This document shows positions 17,449 to 28,000 of a stretch of 64,000 bases of DNA, piece after piece. Both the position numbers and the translations under genes were made by a program. The stretch lies in NCBI GenBank assembly GCA_027854065.1, contig JAQGEF010000007.1, positions 144,911-208,910 on the forward strand. Reading direction: 5' to 3'. Source of the DNA: Polluticaenibacter yanchengensis. GTDB taxonomy: Bacteria > Bacteroidota > Bacteroidia > Chitinophagales > Chitinophagaceae. The number at the start of each line of letters is the position of its first letter. Within the stretch, counting starts at the first letter, position 1. The notes under the pieces were generated by a model. The model did no database searches. It was given only the letters and a program-made list of their open reading frames with translations, and was not told the DNA's origin.

Positions 17449-17793
17449 ATGCGACTTTTATGTAGAATAGCAATATTCTTTTGCGTGAGCAATGTATTAT
17501 TTTTAATGATACCAAAGTATAAAAACCTTTTATTTAGCGGTAGTCATAATTACTATATTATGGCTATTTTAATCATATTTATTGCATCATTATACAGAAT
17601 TTTTGAAGCACACAAAAGTAACAGAGATAGACTTGCCTCACACGCCGCTAAGGTCGGGATCAAAGAAAGCCCCGTAAATGTTCGTCCAAAGTATAATAAT
17701 ACCACTTTGAATGCTATTTATATTATTCTTTTACTGGTAGCATCTTCTCTTATTTATTTTCATATTTATATAAATAATATCAACTTTTTGTAG
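17449..17793 (+). CDS. Small membrane protein of unknown function
   Basis: A 114-residue protein with three hydrophobic segments: about residues 3-21, 33-50 and 86-108. A polar cytoplasmic-looking stretch rich in Lys, Arg and Ser lies between the last two. The frame opens upstream at a GTG (17437), but ATG at 17449 is the better start. The gene ends about 65 bp before a structured repeat. I recognise no family. The membrane topology and clean frame make it a probable gene, with moderate certainty because it is short and AT-rich. Confidence 0.6.
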   Translation: MRLLCRIAIFFCVSNVLFLMIPKYKNLLFSGSHNYYIMAILIIFIASLYRIFEAHKSNRDRLASHAAKVGIKESPVNVRPKYNNTTLNAIYIILLLVASSLIYFHIYINNINFL

Positions 17794-17858
17794 CGCTGTT
17801 ATAGCAGAATGATGCCATTTAAATAATAATAGCCGGGATAGCATTATTAAATGATGAC

Positions 17859-18026
17859 GGGCTGCGGGATATAACAGGTGGCGAGGCACGAGCCAGTATT
17901 TTGTACGGCTTAATTTACAGATGGCTAAAAATGGGTTGGCCCAGCGCCTGTAAAGCTGCGTACAAAATACCTGGCCTGTTGTAGCCCGAACTGATGCTTA
18001 ACAGGCGTTCAAAAGACGAGAGCCCC
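17859..18026 (+). repeat. Structured interspersed repeat, copy 5 (long-arm form)
   Basis: It starts GGGCTGCGGGATATAACAGG and ends GAGAGCCCC. CGGG pairs with CCCG, and TAACAGG pairs with CCTGTTG. The tandem-GA hairpin GGCGAG-GCA-CGAGCC follows. The next arm is long: GTATTTTGTACG pairs perfectly with CGTACAAAATAC and holds about 60 bases between. The same arm occurs in copy 7. It lies just downstream of the rpsG terminator. Confidence 0.85.
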
Positions 18027-18049
18027 AATATAAAATATAAATGTATAAA

Positions 18050-18082
18050 AAAAGTCCTGATGGAGAACCATGCAGGACTTTT
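18050..18082 (-). terminator. Terminator of the rpsL-rpsG operon
   Basis: AAAAGTCCTG and CAGGACTTTT form a stem around a 13-base loop, 30 bp after the rpsG stop codon, with T residues on the 3' side for minus-strand transcripts. It indicates that the operon ends here, without fusA. Confidence 0.75.
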
Positions 18083-18112
18083 ATATCTTTACTTCCACCA
18101 GGGAAGATTCCA

Positions 18113-18580
18113 TTAGATACGGAAGTGGCTGAACGCTTTGTTAGCATCTGCCATACGGTGAGTATCTTCTTTCTTTTTGAAAGCAGCACCTTCACCTTTA
18201 GAAGCAGAAACGATTTCATTAGCTAATTTATCTGCCATGCTGCGACCATTACGCTCGCGGCTGAAACGGATTAACCATTTGATACTTAAGCTAATTTTAC
18301 GGTCAGGACGTACTTCTGAAGGAATTTGGAAAGTAGCACCACCAATACGGCGGCTACGAACTTCTACAGCAGGAGTTACGTTTTGTAAGGCTTTACGCCA
18401 GATTTCATAACCGTTTTCACCTGTAATTTTGCTTACTTTATCTATTGCATCGTAGAAAATGGTTAAAGCAATGCTTTTTTTACCATCCCACATTAAATTA
18501 TTTACGAACCTTGTTACCAACTTGTCGTTAAACTTTGGATCTGGAGCAAGAGGTAACTTCTTGGCTTGCGCTTTCCTCAT
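18113..18580 (-). CDS. rpsG: 30S ribosomal protein S7
   Basis: The 155-residue S7 protein, which binds the 3' major domain of 16S rRNA and initiates assembly of the 30S head near the exit site. Length and sequence ([56 protein letters not shown]) match bacterial S7 throughout. It follows rpsL with a 37-bp gap, as in the str operon. The usual next gene, fusA, is absent: a terminator and a convergent region follow instead. Confidence 0.97.
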   Translation of the reverse strand: MRKAQAKKLPLAPDPKFNDKLVTRFVNNLMWDGKKSIALTIFYDAIDKVSKITGENGYEIWRKALQNVTPAVEVRSRRIGGATFQIPSEVRPDRKISLSIKWLIRFSRERNGRSMADKLANEIVSASKGEGAAFKKKEDTHRMADANKAFSHFRI

Positions 18581-18617
18581 AATATATTAAATTGAAAGGA
18601 GTCTTAATGAATTAAAA

Positions 18618-19025
18618 TTATTTTTTCTTACCTGCCGGAGCTGGAGCAGCACCTGGTTTTGGACGTTTAGAACCGTATTTAGAACGGCTTTGTTTACGAT
18701 CCTTAACACCTGCAGTATCAAGGCTACCACGAACGATGTGATAACGTACACCCGGTAAATCTTTTACACGACCACCACGGATCAATACGATTGAGTGCTC
18801 CTGTAAGTTGTGACCTTCACCCGGGATGTAGGCAATAACTTCAATTTTGTTGGTCAAACGAACTTTAGCTACTTTACGTAAAGCTGAGTTCGGTTTTTTT
18901 GGCGTAGTTGTGTACACACGGGTACAAACACCACGACGCTGAGGACAAGCATCTAAAGCCGGGCTTTTACTTTTGGCTTTAATTACCTCACGTCCTTTTC
19001 TTACTAACTGTTGAATAGTCGGCAT
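18618..19025 (-). CDS. rpsL: 30S ribosomal protein S12
   Basis: The 135-residue S12 protein of the decoding centre. [20 protein letters not shown] and [17 protein letters not shown] are the invariant segments. Lys43 and the Lys before DLPGVRY, the two classic streptomycin-resistance positions, are wild type. The C-terminus is extended by an Ala-, Pro- and Lys-rich tail, common in Bacteroidota. It is the first gene of the short rpsL-rpsG operon, with about 195 bp of non-coding leader before the next gene. Confidence 0.97.
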   Translation of the reverse strand: MPTIQQLVRKGREVIKAKSKSPALDACPQRRGVCTRVYTTTPKKPNSALRKVAKVRLTNKIEVIAYIPGEGHNLQEHSIVLIRGGRVKDLPGVRYHIVRGSLDTAGVKDRKQSRSKYGSKRPKPGAAPAPAGKKK

Positions 19026-19220
19026 TACTATTTTTTTTAAATAATTACGGCAGATTACAAGTAATTAGTTCAATTATATAGGTGTAACTAACAGTAAAGA
19101 ATAAAACACAGAAGGAAACCGGTTGGCAGCTTCTACATTTCAGCCGCTTCTTTAAAGCGTAAAACTATTTGTTTTACAGACACTTACACAATTTACTACC
19201 CTGCTTGCCGCGTTGAGTTG

Positions 19221-20258
19221 TTAAAAAATGTCTGCAAATATACTACCTTTTTCATTACAAAAGCCACGATACATTCCTGATGTGTTAAATTTCATAGAAA
19301 TATTGCCGTTTTTATCTACCGCTATCAATCCACCATCTCCTCCAAGTGTCTTTACTTCATCTAAAGCGTTCTGGGCTGCCTTGTTAATTTCCGTACCGGC
19401 ATACTTTATCTGGTCACTGACAGTTTTAGCAACACTTACCCGTATAAAATACTCTCCCCAGCCGGTACAACTTACTGCGCAGGTGGTATTGTTGGCGTAA
19501 GTACCTGCACCTATAATCGGCGTATCCCCTATCCTTCCATAACGTTTATTAGTCATGCCACCGGTGCTGGTAGCCGCCGCAAGATTGCCATGTCTATCTA
19601 ATGCAACAGCACCCACTGTACCAAATTTGCTATTGGCTACTGCATTGTCATTGACTGCGAGTAACAAGGAATCCCGCATGGAAACATTGTAACTTGTTTT
19701 CTTTTTTTCTGCTTCCTGAACGCGCTTTAAGCCCTGGTAACGCGGTTCTGTGTAGAAATAGGTTGTATCTACTATTTCACAGCCATTTTTTGCCGCAAAT
19801 TCGTCTGCGCCTTTGCCAGAAAGCAGCACATGTTCACCGTTCTCCATTACCGCCCGGGCCGCAGCTACAGGATTTTTAACCGTTCTTATACCTGCCACTG
19901 CTCCCGCCATCAGTGTTTTCCCGTCCATGACAGACGCATCCAGTTCATTTGTGCCTGCATTAGTAAATACAGCACCTTTACCGGCATTAAATAAGGGATT
20001 ATCCTCCAGTACTTTTACGGCTTCTGTGACCGCATCCATTGCGGAGCCTCCTTTCTTAAGAATATCATGACCTTTCCTGACGGCGGCTTCAATGCCTTCT
20101 TTGTAGGCCCGCTCCTGTTCGGCTGTCATCGTAACTTTATTGATAGTGCCGGCACCGCCATGTACAACTATTACAAACTTATTTTTAAGCGTATCTGTTT
20201 TTTGCGCCATTGCCTGTTGTGCGTATAAGAGCAAACCAATAAGGAATAGTTTTTTCAT
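19221..20258 (-). CDS. Isoaspartyl peptidase/L-asparaginase, secreted
   Basis: A 345-residue Ntn-hydrolase of the plant-type asparaginase family, which cleaves isoaspartyl dipeptides and asparagine. A signal peptide occupies residues 1-18 (ending QQAMAQ), so the enzyme is exported. The proenzyme would cleave itself before Thr at about residue 214 (SKFG-TVGAVALD), which becomes the nucleophile. TSTGGMTNKRYGRIGDTPII and GAGTYANN form the substrate pocket. VVHGGAGTI near the start and NAGKGAVFTNAG are also family motifs. It appears to be a single gene. Confidence 0.93.
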   Translation of the reverse strand: MKKLFLIGLLLYAQQAMAQKTDTLKNKFVIVVHGGAGTINKVTMTAEQERAYKEGIEAAVRKGHDILKKGGSAMDAVTEAVKVLEDNPLFNAGKGAVFTNAGTNELDASVMDGKTLMAGAVAGIRTVKNPVAAARAVMENGEHVLLSGKGADEFAAKNGCEIVDTTYFYTEPRYQGLKRVQEAEKKKTSYNVSMRDSLLLAVNDNAVANSKFGTVGAVALDRHGNLAAATSTGGMTNKRYGRIGDTPIIGAGTYANNTTCAVSCTGWGEYFIRVSVAKTVSDQIKYAGTEINKAAQNALDEVKTLGGDGGLIAVDKNGNISMKFNTSGMYRGFCNEKGSIFADIF

Positions 20259-20598
20259 TTGAGACTTTTAGCTTTTAGTAAGGTAAATATACAGCAGTTG
20301 CGCCTACTTTGCTCTGTCGTTTCTCCCCTTCTTACCAAATGCCTGTTACACTTATGTGTTATTAATGAACAAGCTGTTATCATAGCTTATATATTTTTAG
20401 ATGAAAACTCTTTACAATGATGCCCAAAGCACTTCAACAAGAAATTATCTATTGCAAGTGCTTCTAAAAAAAGTAACTCTTTCCATTTATTATGGGAAGA
20501 AAATCCTATTTTAGCATTTCATGCAACCGATTGCAAAACAAACACCTTTCAGAATTCAAACCTATCACAACTAATCAAATCCAGGATTAGCTGTAAAA
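20259..20598. other. Intergenic region between divergent genes
   Basis: This 340-bp stretch holds no coding frame that I support. It must contain promoters for the asparaginase and pectate lyase genes. An 8-bp inverted repeat (AAGCACTT at 20427-20434, AAGTGCTT at 20456-20463) is the only structure I see, and it could be chance. Confidence 0.5.
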
Positions 20599-22122
20599 AT
20601 GAAAATTGCGTATATGAAAAAAACACTTGCAAGTTTAAGCTTGCTGTCATTATTGATTGCCGGTACTACTATTGTGCCGGCCTGTTCTAAGAAGACTTCG
20701 GGAGGCGATACGACTAATCCGCCCAATCCAGACCCCGGACCTACACCTGTTAATGAAACGGCTATTGCTTTTCCCGGAGCTGAAGGCTTTGCAAAAGATA
20801 TTACCGGAGGACGTGGTGGTTCTGTTATTAAAGTGACTAATCTGAATGACTCGGGGCCGGGTAGTTTGCGTAATGCGTTAAGTGCTGCCGGTAAACGATA
20901 TATTATTTTTGAAGTATCAGGAACGATTACACTTAAGTCTACTTTAAATATCCGAAGTGGTGATGTAACAGTTGCCGGGCAAACAGCACCCGGTGATGGC
21001 ATTACTTTAAGAGATTACCCTGTGTACGTGGATGCTGATAATGTTGTGATCCGTTTTTTAAGGTTCCGTATGGGTGATGCTGCTAACCAGGAAGCAGATG
21101 CCTTAGGTGGCCGCTTCAGAAAAAACATCATGATCGATCATTGCTCTATGAGTTGGAGCACCGATGAATGTGTTTCTTTTTATGCGAATGAAAACACGAC
21201 TGTACAATGGTGCCTGATTGGCGAAAGTCTTCGTAATTCTGTACATGGCAAAGGTGCACATGGTTATGGCGGGGTTTGGGGTGGTAAAAATGCCAGTTTT
21301 CACCACAATCTCCTGGCACATCACGACAGCAGGAACGCGCGCCTGGGTGAAGAGGCTGGTAAGGCATTTGCGCTTACTGATCTTACGGATATCCGGAATA
21401 ATGTTATTTATAACTGGGCGAGCAATAGTTTTTATGGTGGTGAAGCGATGAATGTCAATATGGTGAATAACTATTTCCGTTTAGGCCCTGCAACGCTTGC
21501 TAATAATTCCGGCAGTAAACAAGGCCGTATTTTATCTATTGATAAAAATAAAACTGCCGGTACGGAAGTATATGATATCTGGGGTAAGTTTTACGTAAAT
21601 GGTAACGTGGTGGAAGGCGTTGCGAATGCTACCAACGACAACTGGACATATGGTGTTTATAATCAGTTCCATTCTAGTTATGGCACTGTTTCTGAAGCTG
21701 ACAAAGCTAAAATGCGCCTTTCAGCACCACACAATATCAATAATAACACTATTACTTATGATGCTGCAAAAGCCTATGAGCAAGTTATTGCTTATACGGG
21801 TGCGTCATTGGTTCGTGATGCTGTTGATTTACGCATTATAGAAAATGTGAAAAACAAAAACTTCTCGTTTGCCGGATCTAATGGCAGCAAAAATGGTATT
21901 ATTGATACCCAAAGTGATGTTGGGGGCTGGCCTGAATTGAAATCGCTACCTGCCTTAAAGGATACGGACGGTGACGGGATGCCTGATGATTGGGAAACAG
22001 CTAAAGGCTTAAATCCGAAAGTGGCGAATGCCAGTGGCAGAAACCTGAGTACAGGTTACGATAATATTGAAGTGTATATCAACAGCCTGGTGCAACAAAT
22101 TATCACAAACCAGGTAAAATAG
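20599..22122 (+). CDS. Pectate lyase-like polysaccharide lyase, lipoprotein
   Basis: A 507-residue surface protein. A signal peptide ends in VPAC, a plausible lipobox, so it is probably lipid-anchored. A Gly/Pro/Asn-rich linker precedes a right-handed beta-helix of the polysaccharide lyase family 1 type: AFPGAEGFAKDITGGRGG, NDSGPGSLRNAL, IMIDHCSMSWSTDE (calcium-site Asp and the DHCS motif) and HHNLLAHHDSRNARL (the catalytic Arg region). The end, DTDGDGMPDDWE followed by AKGLNP, is a calcium-binding loop often found at the C-terminus of such lyases. Likely role: cleavage of pectin-like polysaccharide. No SusC/SusD pair is beside it. Starts at 20599 or 20614 are both possible. Confidence 0.87.
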   Translation: MKIAYMKKTLASLSLLSLLIAGTTIVPACSKKTSGGDTTNPPNPDPGPTPVNETAIAFPGAEGFAKDITGGRGGSVIKVTNLNDSGPGSLRNALSAAGKRYIIFEVSGTITLKSTLNIRSGDVTVAGQTAPGDGITLRDYPVYVDADNVVIRFLRFRMGDAANQEADALGGRFRKNIMIDHCSMSWSTDECVSFYANENTTVQWCLIGESLRNSVHGKGAHGYGGVWGGKNASFHHNLLAHHDSRNARLGEEAGKAFALTDLTDIRNNVIYNWASNSFYGGEAMNVNMVNNYFRLGPATLANNSGSKQGRILSIDKNKTAGTEVYDIWGKFYVNGNVVEGVANATNDNWTYGVYNQFHSSYGTVSEADKAKMRLSAPHNINNNTITYDAAKAYEQVIAYTGASLVRDAVDLRIIENVKNKNFSFAGSNGSKNGIIDTQSDVGGWPELKSLPALKDTDGDGMPDDWETAKGLNPKVANASGRNLSTGYDNIEVYINSLVQQIITNQVK

Positions 22123-22281
22123 TTGCCTTAATTTAGCCTTATTCATTCCTAAGCTATATTGTGCATTAGTCCGGATATATAGTATTCTGAATGTGATGAA
22201 AAGCTCATAGAACGGTTTTGCCAGGGGAAATTCAGGGTACGTTTAATGGCTTTATAAAGTAGGGATCTTTCCCAAATCAAC

Positions 22282-22324
22282 AAGCCTTGCCACTTCTTCA
22301 TAACGGAAAAGAATGGCAAGGCTT
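22282..22324 (+). terminator. Hairpin between convergent genes
   Basis: AAGCCTTGCCA and TGGCAAGGCTT form an 11-bp stem with a long loop, followed by TTT on the plus strand. It can terminate the pectate lyase transcript, about 160 bp after its stop codon. Confidence 0.6.
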
Positions 22325-22349
22325 TTTGACAATAATATTGAAATAGCAA

Positions 22350-22757
22350 TTAATGAAACACGGCCTGTGGTAAAGTTTTTGCCTGTGCTACCATGTCAGT
22401 TAATGCATTTAAAGAAGGTACTGTACCTGACAGTCCTTTTGCTTCGTTTACTTCTACCAACTTTTTGTGCAAGTTTTCCGGCACGCGGGTTGCGAACTCC
22501 TTAACGGTATCTACCCCTGCCGCCTCCAGTAATTCGCTAAACTGGCTGGCAATGCCTTTAATACGCATTAAATCGGCATGATTTGTCCACGTAAGAATTA
22601 ATTTTTCTGAAATACCGGTTGTTTCTGCTAACTGAATGCGGCCTTTTTTGGTTCCGGCTACTTGTAATAAATCTTCGGTTGTGTTGACGTTCGCAGTTTT
22701 CAATTTTGCTGCATAAACTTCACCTACACCTTCAATGTCAATAATTTTGTAACTCAT
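22350..22757 (-). CDS. DUF4332 helix-hairpin-helix protein
   Basis: A 135-residue cytoplasmic protein of the DUF4332 type. It carries two helix-hairpin-helix-like segments: IDIEGVGEVYAAKLKTANV near the start and LMRIKGIASQFSELLEAAGV near residue 65. Such segments bind DNA backbone non-specifically in other proteins, but DUF4332 itself has no defined role. It is a single gene, convergent with the pectate lyase gene and divergent from the Smr gene. Confidence 0.82.
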   Translation of the reverse strand: MSYKIIDIEGVGEVYAAKLKTANVNTTEDLLQVAGTKKGRIQLAETTGISEKLILTWTNHADLMRIKGIASQFSELLEAAGVDTVKEFATRVPENLHKKLVEVNEAKGLSGTVPSLNALTDMVAQAKTLPQAVFH

Positions 22758-22859
22758 GTTTAAGAAATTTCGACCAATTTAAAACATATTTGATTTCATT
22801 CCAATTTTTAAATCGTTAAATTCATTAATCCCAATGTATTATTACCAATAAACTTGTAT

Positions 22860-22867
22860 TATTTTTG
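22860..22867 (+). promoter_or_regulatory. Probable -7 element of the Smr gene
   Basis: TATTTTTG fits TAnnTTTG and lies 20 bp before the ATG at 22888. No good -33 box was found. Confidence 0.4.
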
Positions 22868-22887
22868 CAATTCAATTTTTACAAAGT

Positions 22888-23940
22888 ATGAAGTTTGAAA
22901 TTGGTGATAAAGTAATTGTAAAACATAGCAACGACGACGGAATTGTTAAAGAAATACTGAACGATAAAATGGTAATGGTAGAAGTGAAGGGTGTTAAATT
23001 CCCTGCTTATACGGACCAGTTGGATTTCCCTTATTACAAATGGTTTACTGAAAAACCGGTGGTACCTGTGGCTGCTTCGGCACCACGCAAATACATTGAT
23101 GATGTGCGGAAAGAGAAGAAACCGGTTAAACTGGACATTGCTAATGGTGTGTGGCTGGCATTCTTTCCTACGTTTAAAAAGGATGCATTTGATGATGAAG
23201 TGATTGATGCTTTAAAAATTTACTTAATAAACGCTACAGCCGATCATTTGGAATTTTTATATAAATTCAACACGAACAGTCAAACTGAATTTGAAATTCA
23301 GAATGAGATCTTGCCTAACAGCGATTTCTATATCATGAATATAGATTTTGAACAGATCAATGATGCACCGTCTTTTGAGTTTGAGTTTAACCTGAAAGGT
23401 AAACCTAATAACAGGGCTGAATACTTCGAGGCGGTTTACAAACCTAAAGCGAAGCAATTTTTTAAAGAAATTGAAAGAATTCAGGCTTCCGGTGATCCGT
23501 TTTACAGTAAACAGCTTTTTGAATTATACCCGGACAAACCCAGCATTGATAAATATTTTGAACCAGAAACAACACTGACCAGAAACAGTAGTTTGGATAA
23601 ACTGGCTGCGGCTGGTTTTAAAGTGGTGGGCAATAAAAGAATTTATGGCGAATCGGCTCCTCCTAGCGTTATTGATTTACATATAGAGAAGCTGACGAAT
23701 GATTTTAACAACATGGATTCGGGCGAAAAACTGGCTTTTCAGTTAAGCGCACTGGAAAAGTACCTGAACCGTTGTGAAATGAATTTCATGAAACATGTAA
23801 CGATTATACATGGTATTGGTAAGGGCCGTTTGAAAGAAGAAATTCATGAAGTGCTTAAACACAGGGAGAGCGTGAAGAACTTTGTGCAGCAACATCACGC
23901 CTGGTATGGTAATGGTGCAACAGAAGTTTATTTTAAATAA
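22888..23940 (+). CDS. DUF2027/Smr domain protein
   Basis: A 350-residue protein. The N-terminus (residues 1-45) is a KOW-like small barrel (FEIGDKVIVKHSNDDGIVKE), the middle is the DUF2027 beta domain typical of Bacteroidota, and the C-terminal 80 residues are an Smr domain with VIDLHIEKL and HVTIIHGIGKGRLKEEI (the conserved DLH and HGxG motifs). Smr domains are nicking nucleases in MutS2 and related proteins and act on RNA in others. It is notable that the MutS2-like gene at 56542-58644 lacks its own Smr domain. It ends at a strong terminator. Confidence 0.9.
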   Translation: MKFEIGDKVIVKHSNDDGIVKEILNDKMVMVEVKGVKFPAYTDQLDFPYYKWFTEKPVVPVAASAPRKYIDDVRKEKKPVKLDIANGVWLAFFPTFKKDAFDDEVIDALKIYLINATADHLEFLYKFNTNSQTEFEIQNEILPNSDFYIMNIDFEQINDAPSFEFEFNLKGKPNNRAEYFEAVYKPKAKQFFKEIERIQASGDPFYSKQLFELYPDKPSIDKYFEPETTLTRNSSLDKLAAAGFKVVGNKRIYGESAPPSVIDLHIEKLTNDFNNMDSGEKLAFQLSALEKYLNRCEMNFMKHVTIIHGIGKGRLKEEIHEVLKHRESVKNFVQQHHAWYGNGATEVYFK

Positions 23941-23957
23941 TAATACTTTACTAAAAT

Positions 23958-23990
23958 AAAATGAGTCCGATATTCCATCGGACTCATTTT
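23958..23990 (+). terminator. Terminator of the Smr gene
   Basis: ATGAGTCCGAT and ATCGGACTCAT form a perfect 11-bp stem around 5 bases, with AAA before and TTT after, 17 bp past the stop codon. Confidence 0.85.
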
Positions 23991-24030
23991 TATAAAAATT
24001 AAATTTAAGTTTGTCCAACTTTTTGGGAGC

Positions 24031-24053
24031 AGTCCAATGATAATAAATGGACT
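24031..24053. terminator. Second hairpin between convergent genes
   Basis: AGTCCA and TGGACT form a short stem just outside the end of the DUF2911 gene, followed by CTTTTTA on the plus strand. It shares GAGTCC with the hairpin 40 bp away. It may be a backup terminator. Confidence 0.4.
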
Positions 24054-24063
24054 CTTTTTATAA

Positions 24064-24903
24064 TTAAAGTGTTTTAATTAAATCTTTGGCCATATTCTCA
24101 TACTGAGAATTTTGAGCAGCTTTTGCTAATTCAATTGTTTTTTCAGCAGATTTTTTGGCTTCTGCTTTCTTACCTAATTTAGCAGCAATTCGGGCATTTA
24201 ATAAATGTAACCAGAATGCATTCCCATTTTCTTCAACTGCTTTTTGAGACCATTCGTATGCTTTGTTTAAGTCCTTACCATTTTCAAAATAATACTGAGC
24301 GGCATCTCTATATGGCTTTTTAGTTACAGTTTGGTCTGCAAACGCTTTTTCTATGTTCGCCATTACTAATTCGTCTGTATTGGTTGTAATAGTGAAGGAA
24401 GCAAAAGTATTTTCCCATGCCATTTGTAAAGTCATGCTGGAATTGGTGATATCGCCAAAGTCTAAAGTTAGCGTTTCCATTGGTGCCGTTAAAGGATAGA
24501 CTTTGGATTTTACACGTACGATATCATTTTCAGCCTTATAAGACGCAGCGTTTGTTACATTTAAATCTGAAGTGATGATGAATGTCCATTCGCTTTTACC
24601 AGGTATGGACAGTAAACCGTACTTACCTGCCTTGATGCTTTTTCCTCCAATGACTACATCGTTTGAGAAGTCCAAAATGGTTGCCCCATTAGCACCTGTG
24701 CGCCATACAACACCGTAAGGCTCAATGTTTCCGAAAATTTGCCGACCTTTTACAGACGGACGTGAGTAGCTTAATTCTACTGTACCAACTCCAAACTGTT
24801 GTTTTATAGTTTGAGAAGTGGATGGTGCAGGGAACTTGATACTTTGCGCCTGGCTTATACTCATTGATAATACCAAAGCGGACAACAAGCAGATTTTTTT
24901 CAT
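24064..24903 (-). CDS. DUF2911 domain protein, secreted
   Basis: A 279-residue protein from the ATG at 24903. The frame is open further upstream, but the signal peptide starts there (KKICLLSALVLSMSISQAQ). Residues about 20-170 form the DUF2911 domain (QQFGVGTVELSYSRPSVKGR, GVVWRTGANGATILDF, YGLLSIPGKSEWTFII). The C-terminal third is helical with a TPR-like pattern (AYEWSQKAVEENGNAFWLHL, NARIAAKLGKKAEAKKSAEK). It is periplasmic or secreted. The function of DUF2911 is unknown. Confidence 0.88.
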   Translation of the reverse strand: MKKICLLSALVLSMSISQAQSIKFPAPSTSQTIKQQFGVGTVELSYSRPSVKGRQIFGNIEPYGVVWRTGANGATILDFSNDVVIGGKSIKAGKYGLLSIPGKSEWTFIITSDLNVTNAASYKAENDIVRVKSKVYPLTAPMETLTLDFGDITNSSMTLQMAWENTFASFTITTNTDELVMANIEKAFADQTVTKKPYRDAAQYYFENGKDLNKAYEWSQKAVEENGNAFWLHLLNARIAAKLGKKAEAKKSAEKTIELAKAAQNSQYENMAKDLIKTL

Positions 24904-25048
24904 GATATATACAATATTTATTAATAGCAAATAATAATTAGCAAGAAAATATATACAATAATCAGACAATAATTAAGTTTGAAATGAGTTAACTTTAGTG
25001 AAACATTTAACTTAATCCAATAGGTGTTGGTAGCAGTGTGTGCTCAAA

Positions 25049-28000
25049 ATGAAAAACAAAATTTACTTAATCTGTGTCTTTATAGCATTTTTTTTTAATG
25101 CGCCAATCTTTTCTCAAAGATCATTTTATGTTAGCACTAATGGCAGTGCTGCGAGTTCTGGTTCCAAAGATAATCCCTGGAGTTTAGATTTCGCACTTCA
25201 AAATGCTCAAAAGGAAGGAAAAATATCTGGTGGCGATACAATTAACATTTTAGGAGGTTCGTACTATGGCCTTTTTGAATCAGTATTAGGTTTTGCTACA
25301 GGAGCTCCGGTCATTGTGAAAAACTACCAGAATGACAAAGTGGTTCTTCAGAACCCGGAAAGTATTGCAAGTGGCAATATATTAACTATCAAAGGTATTA
25401 ACTGCTGGTATATGGGTTTCGAAATTACCAGTAACCCCTCCAGCAGAATTGATGCAGGGACTTCCGAAATTAACGGTATTAATTTATTTGGGAAAAATGT
25501 GAAATTAATCAACCTTTCTGTCCATGATGTGAATGGAACTGGAATAGGTTCCTGGTTAGCTAACAATTCTGTAATATACGGCTGTTTTATTTATAACAAC
25601 GGCAGGGAGAATGCTTCCAATCCAAGCGGTCCCGGTATATACCTCCAAAATGATAATATAAACGAACCGACTACAATTGAACAAAACTATATTTTCAACA
25701 ATTTTGGCAGTAATATCCAGGCTAAAGCTGTAAACCTGGCCAACGGTAAGGTGAGTGGTGTACATATTACCCGGAATACTTTATTTAACGCTAGTGGTTA
25801 CGTTTCTAAAAATGCCGTTAAATCCTATAATTTGTATGTGGGCAGTGAAGTGTATGATTACAATCCTGCTACTGATATTTTTATCAATAATAATATTTTC
25901 TATAACGGTTCTGAGGCTGAAGCGTCGTATTATGTTCAAAGCCTGGAGCTGAAACCGGGGTTTTACAAATCTAAAAATATTGTATTGGGCCTTGGGCAAA
26001 AAGATAGTTCTGTTTTTTTTGACAGAAACATTGTAATGGGCTCCAGTTATGTAGGGGAGTTGAGTTTAAGAACTGTCATCCCTGTTTTACAGGTCACTAA
26101 CAACCAATTTTACGGTAAAACCAAGGATGAAAGCAGTAAGCTCATTGGTATTGATATCTCTATTACTGACGGGCAATCGAAAAAAGATATTTTAGGCAAT
26201 AACTGGAATAACAATGCTTATTTTTCGATCTTCAAAAAGCCTTTTGTCTATTTACAAAATGGCACACATCATACTGCATATAATTTAACGGAGTTTTCAA
26301 AAGTATTTGAGGTTGACGGGAATTCGACATATTCTAATGTATTGCCTAAAGATACTGTTATTGTGAGGGGCAATAAGTATGATAACAAAATATATTACAT
26401 TAACCTTATTAACTATTCTAAAAAATTAACGGCAACAGTTAACCTAGCCGCTTATAATTTAAATAATAAATACTATAAATTATATGATATTCAAAATCTT
26501 GACGGCAACCCGGTAAGCCAGGGGAAAATTTTATCTAATAATTTATCAATTACTCTGAATAATAATATTGCGATTCCATTAAAGGGTTCTTCTCTGAACC
26601 CTATTCATACAAATGAACTAAATACTTATTTATTACAGATAGTTGAAGAACCGGTTGAAAACCTGAATGCGCCATACAATCTTACGGTTTTTAAAAATTC
26701 TGAAAAGACAGCCATTTTAGAATGGACGAATCTAAATGAGCATTTACAACTCAATACGTCCATTCAGGTGAAAAATAATGACACCTGGCAAAGCATCGGG
26801 GAAACCAGATCTAACAGGTTTAATTTGGCAGGGCTTGATAATTATTTCGGAAAATATATCAGGGTGGTTTCCAAAGTAAATAACATTGACTTATCAAGTA
26901 ATGCAGTTTATGTCAATGCGATATTTTATGTATCGGATAATGCAACACAAGGTAGTAATGGTTCTTTAGCAAACCCTCTGTTATTGAGCGAGGCTTTATC
27001 AAATTTAAACAATAAAATTAATGCTGGTGATACTGTAAGGATTTTGGCGGGAACCTACCTCGCTCCCTTTGAAACGCAAACTTTATTCGGCACATACGAA
27101 AAGCCGATTGTCTTTACCAATTATAATGATGGAAAAGTGGTTATTGATGGTAAATTATCTAATAGTCAGAATAACGTTTTTACGATTGGTAAATTCACTG
27201 CTAATACTGAATTCAACAATTTAACGGTTACAAATTCATCTGATACAAGGATTTTTAATTCAAGTGCGGAAGCATCCAGGGTCGCTAATTCCGGTATATA
27301 CATACAAGGTGAAAGTGTGAAGCTGAATAATATGATTGTTAAAAATATTATCGGGAACGGTATTTACGTGGAGCACAATGCAAAGGACCTCCAGCTGAAC
27401 AACTGTTTCATTTACTATAACGGTTACACAGTGAGCAATGCGCCTAATGGCAATGGCATCGCGTTCAACAATTCGAATATAGAATACAGTTCAAGTATCA
27501 GGAATAGTTACATATTCAGCAATTTCAGGCATAATGTGTATATATATGGCCAAACAAACAGAAGTAACCTGAATAACCTTTTTGTACTGAACAATACTAT
27601 TTTTAACAGCGGTAATGTATTGGCAAATAATATTACCAGGAGACAGAACCTGTATATGGCAGGTGCCAATAATAATTTCCCGCTATCAAATGTATATGTC
27701 AACAATAATTTGATTGTAAGGGATACTACTGACGGTGCCGGGGGTGAAAAGCCGCATAACTTAAGGCAAAATATTTCTATTGGTACTAATGGGGTTTCTG
27801 ATAGTCTTATTGATTTTAATAACAACTATATTATTGGCGGCAGTATCTATGGTGCATTATCATTAGCCGGGCAGCTTAATACCTTTAATCATTCCAACAA
27901 TATTTATTACGCTTACAACGATTTGAACAATTCAATTTTTGATGGCAACTACTCTCATAATAATGGCGTTTTTGATAATAACAGTTATTATACGACTCAT

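Noticed and set aside
17859-18026. Hammerhead-like CUGAUG motif in the structured repeat
   Set aside because: CTGATG appears in the 3' part of copy 5, but the full hammerhead core (CUGANGA plus GAAA in the right positions) is absent, and other copies lack it.
20571-21002. 143-codon ORF on the minus strand over the pectate lyase start
   Set aside because: The plus-strand frame has a lipoprotein signal and lyase motifs; the other frame has none.
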